From a bacterium (lineage in GTDB: Bacteria > Patescibacteriota > Minisyncoccia > Portnoybacterales > JAKAHB01): a stretch of DNA of 54,569 nucleotides. Shown one piece after another: positions 32,310 through 41,064 of the stretch. The stretch spans positions 1 to 54,569 of the forward strand of contig JAKAHB010000001.1 in NCBI GenBank assembly GCA_021815315.1. The letters are read 5' to 3'. Both the position numbers and the translations under genes were made by a program. Every line of letters starts with the position of its first letter. The stretch's first letter is position 1. Under the pieces are notes generated by a model that saw nothing but the letters and a program-made list of their open reading frames with translations, ran no database searches and had not been told where the DNA came from.

Positions 32310-34154
32310 TTATTTAGAAGTGGTGTAGTAGTTGTTGTTGGTAATTTCCTCTTTGGGGTAATCGCTGGCGAAACAACGATTGTATTGATCTTGCAATTTG
32401 GCATTGTCGCTATTGGCTTCGCTAATCCACGCATCAATCATTGCCTGGCTAATCCCGATAGAGGCCAAAATTTCGTTGGAAATTTCTTTTTTATTACTCA
32501 TGACGTTAGAGCTTAGATTGGTTGTTTGAGAATCAACGTCCTCGGCCAGTTTAGTCAAGGCCGATTTGGTCGCCTCGCCCGTTTCTTCCGAGACATCATC
32601 CGTGTAATCCTTGTTAAGAGCAGCAAAGTCTTTGACCTTGCTGATGATATCCTCTTTGGTGGCGGCCAGCTGTTCAAGTTTGGCGTTGATTTCGTCATCG
32701 GTGGAAGCGTCCAAAGCGGCCAGATCGTTTAGATAGTTTTCTACGGACTGGCTATAGTTATAAGTCGTTGTTTCGGTCGTAGCAATCTTGCCTAAACGAG
32801 AATCAGTATTTTCATAGTTGTAGGTTCCCAAGAGTTCCAGGTAATGGTTGACCTCGTCAATCTTGGTGCTGATGGTATCGGCGGGAGGGTTTGGCGAGTC
32901 ACAACCATCTCCTTTGCCCTTAATTTGTTCGGCCAGTCGTTTGTTGTCTTCCAGTCTATTTTTCAACGATTCCAAGGAATTGTTGTTGGTGGCAACTCCT
33001 TGACTGCCAATGCCAGTGATGGCCGACTTGAAGCTAGCCAGGCTAGCCAGCAGCTTATTAGCCGCGGTCACCTCTAGACCCAAATTTCGTTGTCCGGCCG
33101 TGAGACTGCTGGAAGAAACATAAAAAGAAGAGAGGGTTGTTTTTGGGAGGCTACTGACGGAAGGCTCACTGATCTGGGTTTTCTTTAGAGTCGCCATCGT
33201 TTCTTTTGTCAACCGCCAGATTAAAGCGTCGCCAATGGCGGTTAAGTACGGGCTCATATCAACCTTTGATTTAAACAGGGAGATCTCCATGTTTTTACGG
33301 TCAAAATCGGCGGTTAAAGCTTTGCCGGTCATATTCAAAAGGATGCTTCCTGGAGTAATGACGTTGCCCTTGTCGCTAGCGCTACACATACCAGAACTGA
33401 TTTTATCGTCGGTGCATTCAAGAGGCTTGAATCCTCCGCTGACTTGGGTTTTAAGCCTTTGCGCCTCGGCTGTTTGGTTTTTGATCGCGTTCAGCTCGTC
33501 ATAGGTGGCCAGATAAGCACCGTGAATGGTGTTTTGCGGTTGTTCGGCCATGCGGATCCAGGCATCCCAGCCTCCCTTGGAAAAATCGTTGAAAAAACTG
33601 GTCAAATTAGCGCCGATATCCGAAATAGAACAGCGCGCTTTTTGGGAAAAAGGGCTGGTTTTAAAAGCCAACTGCAGAAATGGCCTAAAGGGTTCGCAAA
33701 GAAAGCCTAGGCCCAAGTATTTATCCAAAAAATCTCCGGCGGCCTGGTCAACAGCGTCGGTTATGTAAGAACTGAAATCGGTAATAAACTTTGGGCCGCC
33801 ACCTGATTCTCCCTTGATATATTTAATCATGTCATCGGTGATTTTGTTCATTAGGCGCTCCCCGATTTTCCCCATCAGATAGTTAAGGGCGTTAGAAAGC
33901 ATTTTATTGTTTTGCGACCAGAGACTGTAAGCCGCGGTAACCCCCTGAAGATTTGTGGAAACAAAACTGTTGGCCGAGGTTAAAGTTTGCTGCGCCGCCG
34001 CCCAAAGCTGGGTTGGTTCTGTCGCTCCTCCGGTTGCCGCTCCGCCACCTCCAGCCTTGACCGGATCGACAAAAATGACGATTTGCAGGGGTGACAAAAT
34101 AAGCGCCAGAGAAGTGACGGCAGCGACTATTTTTTGATAAAGCTTTTTGTTCAT
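32310..34154 (-). CDS. Large exported protein of the secretion-like operon, unknown function
   Basis: 614 residues with a signal peptide (MNKKLYQKIVAAVTSLALIL, cut near V-K-A-G). A Gly-rich stretch and a long mostly helical region follow. Cysteines appear in pairs (FLCEPFRPF, KARCSISD, LECTDDKISSGMCSA, GDGCDSPN, RCFASD), which suggests disulfides outside the membrane. Residues ~380-600 look coiled coil. I recognise no named family, but a large helical Cys-containing exported protein next to the VirB6-like gene is common in CPR loci. It may be an outside channel or fibre component, replacing VirB7-10-type parts that are missing here. That role is inference. Confidence 0.6.
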   Translation of the reverse strand: MNKKLYQKIVAAVTSLALILSPLQIVIFVDPVKAGGGGAATGGATEPTQLWAAAQQTLTSANSFVSTNLQGVTAAYSLWSQNNKMLSNALNYLMGKIGERLMNKITDDMIKYIKGESGGGPKFITDFSSYITDAVDQAAGDFLDKYLGLGFLCEPFRPFLQLAFKTSPFSQKARCSISDIGANLTSFFNDFSKGGWDAWIRMAEQPQNTIHGAYLATYDELNAIKNQTAEAQRLKTQVSGGFKPLECTDDKISSGMCSASDKGNVITPGSILLNMTGKALTADFDRKNMEISLFKSKVDMSPYLTAIGDALIWRLTKETMATLKKTQISEPSVSSLPKTTLSSFYVSSSSLTAGQRNLGLEVTAANKLLASLASFKSAITGIGSQGVATNNNSLESLKNRLEDNKRLAEQIKGKGDGCDSPNPPADTISTKIDEVNHYLELLGTYNYENTDSRLGKIATTETTTYNYSQSVENYLNDLAALDASTDDEINAKLEQLAATKEDIISKVKDFAALNKDYTDDVSEETGEATKSALTKLAEDVDSQTTNLSSNVMSNKKEISNEILASIGISQAMIDAWISEANSDNAKLQDQYNRCFASDYPKEEITNNNYYTTSK

Positions 34155-34163
34155 GAGTAAGGC

Positions 34164-35117
34164 TTAGAAGGTCGCGCTGACCAAGGCTAGCTGGTTATAA
34201 GCTGCAAGAATCATTTCTTGTCCCATTTCTATTTCTTTTAGGGCAATAGCCGATTTGGCCGGGTCGGTGCTTGCGTCTTGCAAGGCTCCATAGCCCTTGC
34301 CCAGAGTATAAAAACTTTCAAGACCGGCAAGGTGGATTTGAAGCAAGGTGGAGGGAACCTTGATTTCTTTGCCCCGTTTATAGGCGTCCAACCAGTTTTG
34401 CGACAACTGCGAAGCATAAAAAGGCTGATTCTGTTGGACGGCCAGCAGAATCACCTGCTCGTCTGTCAGGTCTATTTTGTTTTTTGGGCTGGAGAAAACC
34501 TTGGAAAAATCCTCAATATATTGATGCAAAGATTCTTTACTGTTGTCCTGGCTGACGGGGAGGTCTTCGGACTTAATTTTTGGAGGCATAAAATCCATTA
34601 AGATCAGGAGCAGATGTTTTCTGGTGGCGTCGGTCAAAAAGTCCTTCCCGGTGCTGTTTTGAATGGAGTCCACCAACTGCGTGGGGTCGGCTGGAGCGTT
34701 GGGATTAAGAGAAATTTGGGCAGCATTATCAACAATTGCCTCGGTCAGATTTTTTGGTTCTTGCAGTTTCTCGCCGATGGCCTTATTCATTTTGATATCC
34801 GCCACTTTGTCGTTGGGCCCCTTAACAAGCGGGTCGTGGCCGGAAGCTACCTCTTCGCCGTCTTTAAAACCGTCGCCGTCGGTGTCGGGGTTATGAGGGT
34901 CCGTGCCGATGAGCTCTTCTTCCCAATCGGGCAGACCGTCGTGATCGGAATCCAAGGTTTTACTCTGGAGAGCGGGGTCGCTTTTGGTCGTATCAAAAGC
35001 GTCTTTTTGTTGGCTGGCGCGGGTAACGAAAGTCAGAAAAACAAAAACCCCCACCAGCAAAATAGCTCCGGCAATAATTTTTGGACGCTTTAGGAATTGT
35101 CCAATTTTTTGTTTCAT
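34164..35117 (-). CDS. Membrane-anchored protein with thrombospondin-type-3/EF-hand-like Ca2+ repeats
   Basis: About 317 residues from the ATG at 35117. This start is favoured because a TAAAAT -10 box lies just before it and AGGA precedes it; codons upstream (35144, TTG 35156) overlap the promoter. One helix (IIAGAILLVGVFVFLTFV) anchors the protein. Two Asp-rich repeats follow: DSDHDGLPDWEEELIGTDP and NPDTDGDGFKDGEEVASGHDP, typical calcium-binding T3 repeats. The remaining ~210 residues are helical and of unknown fold. It is the first gene of the secretion-like operon. Ca2+-stabilised outside domain with a structural role is a reasonable inference. Confidence 0.7.
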   Translation of the reverse strand: MKQKIGQFLKRPKIIAGAILLVGVFVFLTFVTRASQQKDAFDTTKSDPALQSKTLDSDHDGLPDWEEELIGTDPHNPDTDGDGFKDGEEVASGHDPLVKGPNDKVADIKMNKAIGEKLQEPKNLTEAIVDNAAQISLNPNAPADPTQLVDSIQNSTGKDFLTDATRKHLLLILMDFMPPKIKSEDLPVSQDNSKESLHQYIEDFSKVFSSPKNKIDLTDEQVILLAVQQNQPFYASQLSQNWLDAYKRGKEIKVPSTLLQIHLAGLESFYTLGKGYGALQDASTDPAKSAIALKEIEMGQEMILAAYNQLALVSATF

Positions 35118-35127
35118 TTCCTGCTTT

Positions 35128-35156
35128 ATTTTACCATAAATCATGATTAGCGACAA
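35128..35156 (-). promoter_or_regulatory. Candidate promoter of the eleven-gene secretion-like operon
   Basis: On the minus strand TTGTCG (35151-35156) and TAAAAT (35128-35133) are spaced by 17 bases. The predicted start of transcription is close to the ATG at 35117, giving a very short leader with AGGA in it. No other good promoter was noticed further down in the operon. Confidence 0.5.
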
Positions 35157-35220
35157 AGCGGTTTGGCTCGGGACTGTGGAATACTAACAAGACAACAAAA
35201 AAGAAAAGAAAAAACCAGCG

Positions 35221-36849
35221 TCAACCAAAAAACGGAGGAAAGAAAGACTTGTTTTGAGGCTGCCGCCCGCCTTTTCTCTTGAGAAAACAACACCCCCGGG
35301 CAATCAAAAGCAAGACACAAACCAAGGGGACAAAGTCGCCCGTCAAAGAGTACAGACTTTTGTTTTTTATCATGCGAGCTTCCGCTCGCAGGTAGGTTGT
35401 TTTCAGATCAGTGCTTTTTTGAACGATACTCCCGCGATTATCCAAAATAAAAGATGAGCCGAAATTGGTTGTCTGGATAAAATAGCGGTTATTCTCGGCG
35501 GCACGAATTTGAGCCATGGCCAAGGTTTGAGCTTCCAGGACGGGAGAACCCTTAAAAATACTATGGCTAGCCAAATTAAAAAGCACTGTCGCTCCCCTGG
35601 CGGTGGCTTGCTGGTAGATTGAAGGAGCCATAACGGCGGAACAAAGCTCGCCTCCCAAGTTAATGTTTTGCCAAGAAGCTATTTTTAGGGCGGGCCCCGA
35701 AAAGTATTGACGCGAAGAATCAAAATTGCCGATAAAATCTTTTTGTCCAAAAAGAACAGCCGTTAATTTTACCAAATAAGGCAAATATTCTCCTCCGGGC
35801 ATAAGAAAAATCTTTGGTGATTGCGCCAGTATTTTTTGCTGGGAGAGATCATAAAAACTAATAAGGTCTAAAGCATTTTTTTCGGTTTGAGTTCTTGAAG
35901 AGTCAACAAGCAGAACGTTCTTATCGGCAAAGTTTTTTTGCAGGACAATCTTTGCCGCGAGCGGATAGTTGCGCAAAAAACGGCTATCTTCGGGCATAAA
36001 AATTGCGGCTTGTTGAAAATTTTCTTGAGCAATCTTTTCCAGCAAGAGAGATTGCTGCACAAAGTTGGCCGTACTGGACTCGGGAGTCTCTCGGAGAGAA
36101 GAAGGAATTTTTGTTTGAAGGGCAAAAACCGTTTGGCCCCAGCCGTTATTTTGGGCAAACAAGTAAGGAGCGGTGTTTATGGCCAGAAGCGACAAAAAGA
36201 CCGCCAGAAAAAGATAAGTTTTGTTTTTTTTAAAATTTCTTTGTAGAAGAAAAAAAAGAGCGCAATTGATAAAAATTATAAAAAAATCAAGCAAATAAAT
36301 GCCGCCAATACTTGACAGAAAACGCCACTTGGGGAAGGCCGCTAAAGCGTAAGCGGGGCTGATAAACGTCCAATAGCCTCCAACTGCGGCTTCTTTCCCC
36401 GCCCACAGCAAAGCTGGTCCCCAACTTCTTAAATATTCGGTCACGGTGAAAAGCGGAACCAGCCAGAAAAAGGCAAGGTTGTTCTGAAAGAAAAACCTCT
36501 TGGCTCCATAAGTAAAAAGTCCCCAAAAAACAGCTAGACTGAAAACGGTTACCGCCCAGACGGCAAAAATTAAAAACCGGCCGAGCAAAAGGCCGTCAAT
36601 CCCGGCCCAGTCAAGCGGGACCGCGGTAAAGAACCAACGCAACCCCCAACCAAAATAAATTATTCCCGAGATTGTCCCCAGCCAGAAGCTGTTTTTGGGA
36701 GCGGGACTTTTTTTTAGGGCGCTGAAGAGAGGAAGAAAAGCGAATAAAATTAACCAGCCAAGAGAAGAAGGAGGGAAAGTAACGGCCAGAAGAAGGCCGG
36801 AAGCAATGGCCAAAAAATAATGTAAATTTTTTGAAAAAAGTTTTTTCAA
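35221..36849 (-). CDS. lnt: Apolipoprotein N-acyltransferase
   Basis: 542 residues. About eight membrane helices in the first ~225 residues are followed by a nitrilase-fold domain. The catalytic triad of Lnt is in place: Glu287 in FMPEDS, Lys346 in PKIFLMPGGEYLPY, and Cys403 in GGELCSAV. A last helix near 505-525 returns to the membrane. Lnt adds the third acyl chain to lipoproteins at the outer face of the membrane. The start is TTG at 36849, with AGGAG directly before it. It lies downstream of rsmA by 45 bases. Lgt and LspA are not in this window. Confidence 0.9.
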   Translation of the reverse strand: MKKLFSKNLHYFLAIASGLLLAVTFPPSSLGWLILFAFLPLFSALKKSPAPKNSFWLGTISGIIYFGWGLRWFFTAVPLDWAGIDGLLLGRFLIFAVWAVTVFSLAVFWGLFTYGAKRFFFQNNLAFFWLVPLFTVTEYLRSWGPALLWAGKEAAVGGYWTFISPAYALAAFPKWRFLSSIGGIYLLDFFIIFINCALFFLLQRNFKKNKTYLFLAVFLSLLAINTAPYLFAQNNGWGQTVFALQTKIPSSLRETPESSTANFVQQSLLLEKIAQENFQQAAIFMPEDSRFLRNYPLAAKIVLQKNFADKNVLLVDSSRTQTEKNALDLISFYDLSQQKILAQSPKIFLMPGGEYLPYLVKLTAVLFGQKDFIGNFDSSRQYFSGPALKIASWQNINLGGELCSAVMAPSIYQQATARGATVLFNLASHSIFKGSPVLEAQTLAMAQIRAAENNRYFIQTTNFGSSFILDNRGSIVQKSTDLKTTYLRAEARMIKNKSLYSLTGDFVPLVCVLLLIARGCCFLKRKGGRQPQNKSFFPPFFG

Positions 36850-36894
36850 CTCCTAATTTTAAATTGTTGCAAGGGTAGCTATTTTCTCCTCCCG

Positions 36895-37671
36895 CTAATC
36901 CAGAAAATTTCTAACCAGACAAACCCACTGCTCCAGGTTCAATTCTTGCGCTCGATTTAATTTGTTCAACTCGCATTGAGCCAGCCAGGACTCTGTCTGT
37001 ATTTTATCAAGCTTTAAAATATTAACAAAATTGTTGAATAAAGTTTTACGCCGAGAAGCAAACCCGGCTTTTAAAATCTTAAAAAATAACGGTTCGTCGG
37101 CGAAAGCCGGTTGTTGGGGCGAGATTTTTATCACAGCAGAATCAACCTTGGGTTGGGGTTGAAATTTTTCTTTGGGCACGGACAACAAAATTTGCGGTTG
37201 GCCGTAAAACCGCACAGACATGCCCAACAGATTGCCTTGCGGCGGCAGGGCGATAATCCTTTGGGCCACTTCTTTCTGAACCATTAAAATAATTTGTCTG
37301 GGTTGGGGTTTGTTCTCTAGCAGTAATCTAATAAAACGACTGGTCAAATAGTACGGGATATTGGCAACAACGAAAAAAGACTCTAGGGCGGCGGTTAATT
37401 GGGGCAACGCCTTTAGAATGTCCCCTCTTTCCAGTTGCAACCGGGGGTTTCCTTTGAATTTTTCTTGCAAAAGAGTAAACAGCTGGGGGTCTTTTTCAAT
37501 TGCTATAATTTCGGCCCCACTGGCTAACAACTTTTCAGTCAAGACTCCTTTGCCCGGGCCAACTTCCAGCACTACATCTTGGTTGCTTAAATTAGCCGCG
37601 GCCACCATGCGGGTGGCAACGGTTTTATCTTTCAAAAAATTTTGACCAAGCAGTTTGTTGGGCATAGTCAT
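36895..37671 (-). CDS. rsmA: 16S rRNA dimethyladenosine transferase RsmA/KsgA
   Basis: 258 residues. The N-terminus has LGQNFLKDKTVATRMV, the SAM-binding motif is VLEVGPGKGVLTEKLL, and the catalytic motif is VVANIPYYLTSRFIRLLLE (NIPYY). The C-terminal helical domain includes FASRRKTLFNNF. It dimethylates two adjacent adenines near the 3' end of 16S rRNA in ribosome maturation. Two ATGs (37671 and 37665) are possible; the second fits family starts equally well. The helicase gene ends 12 bases upstream on the same strand. Confidence 0.95.
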   Translation of the reverse strand: MTMPNKLLGQNFLKDKTVATRMVAAANLSNQDVVLEVGPGKGVLTEKLLASGAEIIAIEKDPQLFTLLQEKFKGNPRLQLERGDILKALPQLTAALESFFVVANIPYYLTSRFIRLLLENKPQPRQIILMVQKEVAQRIIALPPQGNLLGMSVRFYGQPQILLSVPKEKFQPQPKVDSAVIKISPQQPAFADEPLFFKILKAGFASRRKTLFNNFVNILKLDKIQTESWLAQCELNKLNRAQELNLEQWVCLVRNFLD

Positions 37672-37683
37672 TTAAAATTGTTG

Positions 37684-39630
37684 TCAGTCGTACTCAATCT
37701 CTTCCACCTCGTCTTCCCAATCTTCGCCAATCATCCAGGCGCTTTTTATTTTTTTACTCTGTTTTTTTTCAACCAGCTCTTGGGGAATTTCTTTAAGAAA
37801 GCGGGAAGGAGGATTTACCTGAATTACGCCATAGAGGTTTCGCTGTCTGGCGTGGAGCAAAAAAAGATGTTTTTTGGCTCGGGTAATGCCGACATAACAG
37901 AGGCGGCGCTCTTCTTCCAGCTGGCCGTTTTCTCCCAAGCTTCTTTGGTGAGGGAAAATGCCCTCTTCGCAGCCGATAATAAAAACCGCGGGAAATTCCA
38001 ACCCCTTGGCGCAATGAAGGGTCATCAGATTCACTTGGTCTTTTTGTGTCTCAATCCCGTCTTGGTCGGTTAATAAAGAAACCTCCTCCAAAAACAGTTC
38101 CAGCCCGCGAGGCGGAATTTCCTCGTCATATTTTTTGGTCACGGTTAAAAGTTCTTGAATATTTTCAAAACGATTGATTCCCTCTTCGGTGCCATCCAGC
38201 AAATAGTTTTTAAGGCCAGCCAGTTCCACTATTTTTTTAACTAAAAAACTTAATTTTTGTCGGGAGGCCGTGGCACGCAATTCATCAGTCAATTCTTTGA
38301 AGTTTTTTAAAGCCGGTAACGGCAAATCCAAATCCCAAGCCCTGGAAGCCAATTTTTCAATCGTTTTTTGGCCGATTCCGCGGGGCGGCGTGTTTATAAT
38401 TCTCTCCAGGCTGATTTGGTCATTGGAATTTTGAAGAAATTTCAAATAGGCCAGCAGATCTTTGATTTCTTTTCGCTCATAGAACTTAAAACCGCCAATG
38501 ATTTTGTAGGGAAGGCCGACGCGCAGGAAAGACTCTTCAATGCTTCTTGATTGGGCGTTGGTGCGATAAAGCACCACAAAATCTTTCAGTTTTAATTTTT
38601 CTTTTTCTCGCAAGAAGCTTATCATCTGGACAACGAAATCGCCCTCTTCCCGCTCGCTGGCCGCCTCAAAAATTGTCAGGAGCTCATTTTCTTTGTTGTC
38701 TGTCCAAAGTTTCTTATCTTTTTTTTGCCGCGCGCCTTGGATAATGTGATAAGCGGCATCTAGGATGGTTTGAGTGGAACGATAGTTTTGTTCCAGCAAG
38801 ATTATTTTGGCTTCGGGATAATCATTCTCAAAGTTTAGAATATTGCGAAAATCGGCGCCGCGCCAACTATAGACAGATTGCGCTTCATCGCCGATCACAA
38901 ACAGGTTTTTGTACTTGCGAGCCAGCAGATTGATCAAGGTGTATTGGGCGTGGTTGGTATCTTGGTATTCATCCACCAAGAGATAGCGGTAGCGATTTTG
39001 ATACTTGGCCAAAATTGCTGGATAATCCTGTAGGATTTTAACCATGAGCAAAATAAGATCGTCAAAATCAAGAGCGTTTGTTTCTTTGAGCCGTTTTTGA
39101 TAGAGGGTATAGATTTTGCTGATTGTCTCCGGAAAATAGTCAAGGGCCGAAAGCCGGTATAGCTCTTCGTCAACCAGCTCGTTTTTTGCTCGAGAAATTA
39201 TTTCTTTGACCAAATTAAGTTTGAACTGTTCTTCTGCAATTTGTAATTCTTTCATCACTTTCTTTAACAAACCACGAGAATCGTCGGCGTCGTAGATGGT
39301 AAAATTTCCCGCGTAACCGAGAACTTTAATTTCACCGCGCAGCCAGCGCGCGCAAATAGAATGGAAAGTTCCGATCAGGGGCAATTCCGAAGTTTCCGCG
39401 CTAATCAGCTGGCGGATTCTTATGCGCATTTCTTCGGCGGCTTTATTGGTGAAAGTCACCGCCATAATGTCCCGCGGACCGACTCCCTTCTCCAACAGGC
39501 GGGCAACTCGATGGGTCAACACTTTGGTTTTACCCGAGCCAGGGCCGGCCAAAATCAAAACAGGGCCATTCAGGGTGGTAACGGCCTCTTTTTGCTTTGA
39601 GTTTAGTCCTTCAAGAAGCTTTTCAGACAT
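37684..39630 (-). CDS. UvrD/PcrA/Rep-type superfamily 1 DNA helicase
   Basis: About 648 residues from the ATG at 39630, which has GGAGG nine bases ahead and a promoter behind. An upstream extension of 48 codons covers that promoter and is rejected. All SF1A motifs are seen: Q motif LNSKQKEAV, Walker A AGPGSGKTKVLTHRVA, TFTNKAAEEM, DEYQDTNHAQ, GDEAQSVYSWRGA, YRTNAQSR, NLMTLHCAKGLEFPAVF, and YVGITRAKKHLFL. It unwinds DNA 3'-5' in repair and replication restart. The C-terminus ends in acidic residues. It cannot be separated into UvrD or PcrA by eye. It heads a unit with rsmA and lnt. Confidence 0.93.
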   Translation of the reverse strand: MSEKLLEGLNSKQKEAVTTLNGPVLILAGPGSGKTKVLTHRVARLLEKGVGPRDIMAVTFTNKAAEEMRIRIRQLISAETSELPLIGTFHSICARWLRGEIKVLGYAGNFTIYDADDSRGLLKKVMKELQIAEEQFKLNLVKEIISRAKNELVDEELYRLSALDYFPETISKIYTLYQKRLKETNALDFDDLILLMVKILQDYPAILAKYQNRYRYLLVDEYQDTNHAQYTLINLLARKYKNLFVIGDEAQSVYSWRGADFRNILNFENDYPEAKIILLEQNYRSTQTILDAAYHIIQGARQKKDKKLWTDNKENELLTIFEAASEREEGDFVVQMISFLREKEKLKLKDFVVLYRTNAQSRSIEESFLRVGLPYKIIGGFKFYERKEIKDLLAYLKFLQNSNDQISLERIINTPPRGIGQKTIEKLASRAWDLDLPLPALKNFKELTDELRATASRQKLSFLVKKIVELAGLKNYLLDGTEEGINRFENIQELLTVTKKYDEEIPPRGLELFLEEVSLLTDQDGIETQKDQVNLMTLHCAKGLEFPAVFIIGCEEGIFPHQRSLGENGQLEEERRLCYVGITRAKKHLFLLHARQRNLYGVIQVNPPSRFLKEIPQELVEKKQSKKIKSAWMIGEDWEDEVEEIEYD

Positions 39631-39644
39631 AGAAGCTATCCTCC

Positions 39645-39673
39645 AGTATAGGCTTAAAGCGGCTATTAGCCAA
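39645..39673 (-). promoter_or_regulatory. Promoter of the helicase-rsmA-lnt unit
   Basis: On the minus strand TTGGCT (39668-39673), a 17-base spacer and TATACT (39645-39650). Transcription would begin near 39638, just before the GGAGG ribosome-binding site and the ATG at 39630. Confidence 0.55.
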
Positions 39674-39754
39674 GGGTTGATTTCAAGCGATGAAAACGGG
39701 GAAAAGCACCCCGCTGGAAGCCGTTTTTCGGATAGACATTTGTTCACTAGAGGC

Positions 39755-39783
39755 TTGACATTAGCCGCCACCAAAGGTAGAAT
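39755..39783 (+). promoter_or_regulatory. Strong promoter of the LysM-M23 peptidase gene
   Basis: Consensus TTGACA (39755-39760) and TAGAAT (39778-39783) with exactly 17 bases between. Transcription would begin near 39790, 22 bases before the GTG start. It diverges from the helicase promoter. Confidence 0.75.
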
Positions 39784-39811
39784 AAACGAGTAAGATCACT
39801 CATCAATATTT

Positions 39812-40996
39812 GTGAGTACAACCTCAAAAAATTTCTGGCGCAAGGCCAAAAAATTTGCCGGAAGTTTAATATATAAAGTCGCCGATACCCTGCGCGGATT
39901 CCTAAATAACAGGAAGTGGATTTTGGGAATAGTAGCAGCGGTTTTGTTTTTTCTCTGCTTTTCGGACTGGTCCGGCGGTCTTTTCGGGCAACGGGACGTT
40001 GTTTCTCCTTTGGCGTTTCTTGAGGGGGTGATAAATCCAAAGGGCGGAGAAAGTGTCCAGGGTTCAATCGCGACTAACAAAAATGCGATTCTGGCCACAA
40101 CCGGGCCGGTGCTCTCCCAGGGAGGTCCTCTTTCCAGCGGGCAATTAGTTGATCCCTCAGCCGGTGAAGGTGAAAATCAACCTCTCTGTCTGGTCCAAGA
40201 CAACAGTTTTTTGGCGGTTACCGCTCCCGACCCCAACTGTTTCCCCAGCGGGGATAATCGTGAAGTTAAAACCTATACGGTTAAATCCGGAGATACCTTG
40301 GAAGGAATTGCGATTTCCCACAACATAAACTCGGACACTTTGGTTTGGGCTAACGGATTAAGTAGTGATTCGGTTATAAAACCCGGGCAAGTTTTAACCG
40401 TTCTGCCAATTAATGGCGTGCGCGTCAAGATAAATTCCGGTGATAACATTGAAGCGGTGGCTAAAAAATATTCGGCGGATGTGAAGGAAATCATCACCTA
40501 CAACTCTTTGCCGGCTGACGGTACCCTGCCGGCTGGTAGCTATATAATTTTGCCCGGAGGTGAAATAGCTGCTCCCCCTGTCCCTGTTGCTCCGCCAAAG
40601 AAAAACGTTTACACGGCTCCTAAATTTGCCCAAAACCAAACTTCTGCCGGTTGGTTGATAATGCCGGCTTCGGGAATAAACTGGGGAAGACTGCATGGAA
40701 ATGGCGGCGTGGATATCGCCAGCCAGTGCGGAACTCCAATTTACGCGGCGGCGGCGGGAGAAATTTCTTTGGCCGATGGCGTCGGTTGGAATGGCGGCTA
40801 CGGAAAATATATAAGAATCAAACACGGGAGCGGCTTGGAAACCCTGTATGGCCATTTATCAGTTATTTCTGTTGAGGTCGGGCAAGGCGTTGCCCAGGGA
40901 CAACTAATCGGCTACATGGGGACAACCGGCAGATCAACTGGCTGTCATGTCCACTTTGAAGTTCACGGGGCCAGAAACCCCTTTGTTTGGCAGTAA
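39812..40996 (+). CDS. LysM-M23 peptidoglycan endopeptidase
   Basis: 394 residues starting with GTG. It has a basic N-terminus and a membrane helix at ~35-52 (WILGIVAAVLFFLCF). Two LysM repeats bind glycan: KTYTVKSGDTLEGIAISHNI near 155, and VKINSGDNIEAVAKKYSAD near 205. An Ala/Pro hinge leads to an M23 (LytM) metallopeptidase domain: LHGNGGVDIAS, YGKYIRIKHGSGLETLYGHL and the closing HVHFEVHG (HxH). The first zinc site reads H-x5-D rather than the common H-x3-D, a spacing I associate with related CPR proteins. It would cut peptide cross-links outside the membrane and could pair with the PBP. Confidence 0.88.
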   Translation: MSTTSKNFWRKAKKFAGSLIYKVADTLRGFLNNRKWILGIVAAVLFFLCFSDWSGGLFGQRDVVSPLAFLEGVINPKGGESVQGSIATNKNAILATTGPVLSQGGPLSSGQLVDPSAGEGENQPLCLVQDNSFLAVTAPDPNCFPSGDNREVKTYTVKSGDTLEGIAISHNINSDTLVWANGLSSDSVIKPGQVLTVLPINGVRVKINSGDNIEAVAKKYSADVKEIITYNSLPADGTLPAGSYIILPGGEIAAPPVPVAPPKKNVYTAPKFAQNQTSAGWLIMPASGINWGRLHGNGGVDIASQCGTPIYAAAAGEISLADGVGWNGGYGKYIRIKHGSGLETLYGHLSVISVEVGQGVAQGQLIGYMGTTGRSTGCHVHFEVHGARNPFVWQ

Positions 40997-41000
40997 AAAC

Positions 41001-41036
41001 AATGAAAATAACCCCCAACCGGGGGTTATTTTCATT
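41001..41036. terminator. Bidirectional intrinsic terminator between the M23 gene and comM
   Basis: A perfect 16-base stem, AATGAAAATAACCCCC (41001-41016) with GGGGGTTATTTTCATT (41021-41036), and a four-base loop AACC. It begins four bases after the M23 stop and serves both convergent genes. Confidence 0.88.
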
Positions 41037-41064
41037 AGGTAAGCTTTCTAGCGCCAAGACAAAA

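Noticed and set aside
23273-35117. Integrative conjugative element.
   Set aside because: No relaxase, coupling protein, integrase, oriT-like repeat or flanking tRNA was found, and the operon sits between housekeeping genes.
39692-39729. GAAAACGG/CCGTTTTTC inverted repeat as a terminator.
   Set aside because: It lies upstream of both divergent promoters with no gene ending there, and an inner GGGG/CCCC stem competes; its role is unclear.
39631-39774. A 48-residue N-terminal extension of the UvrD-like helicase.
   Set aside because: It covers a TTGGCT-17-TATACT promoter and part of the divergent M23 promoter, and the family starts just before the Q motif.
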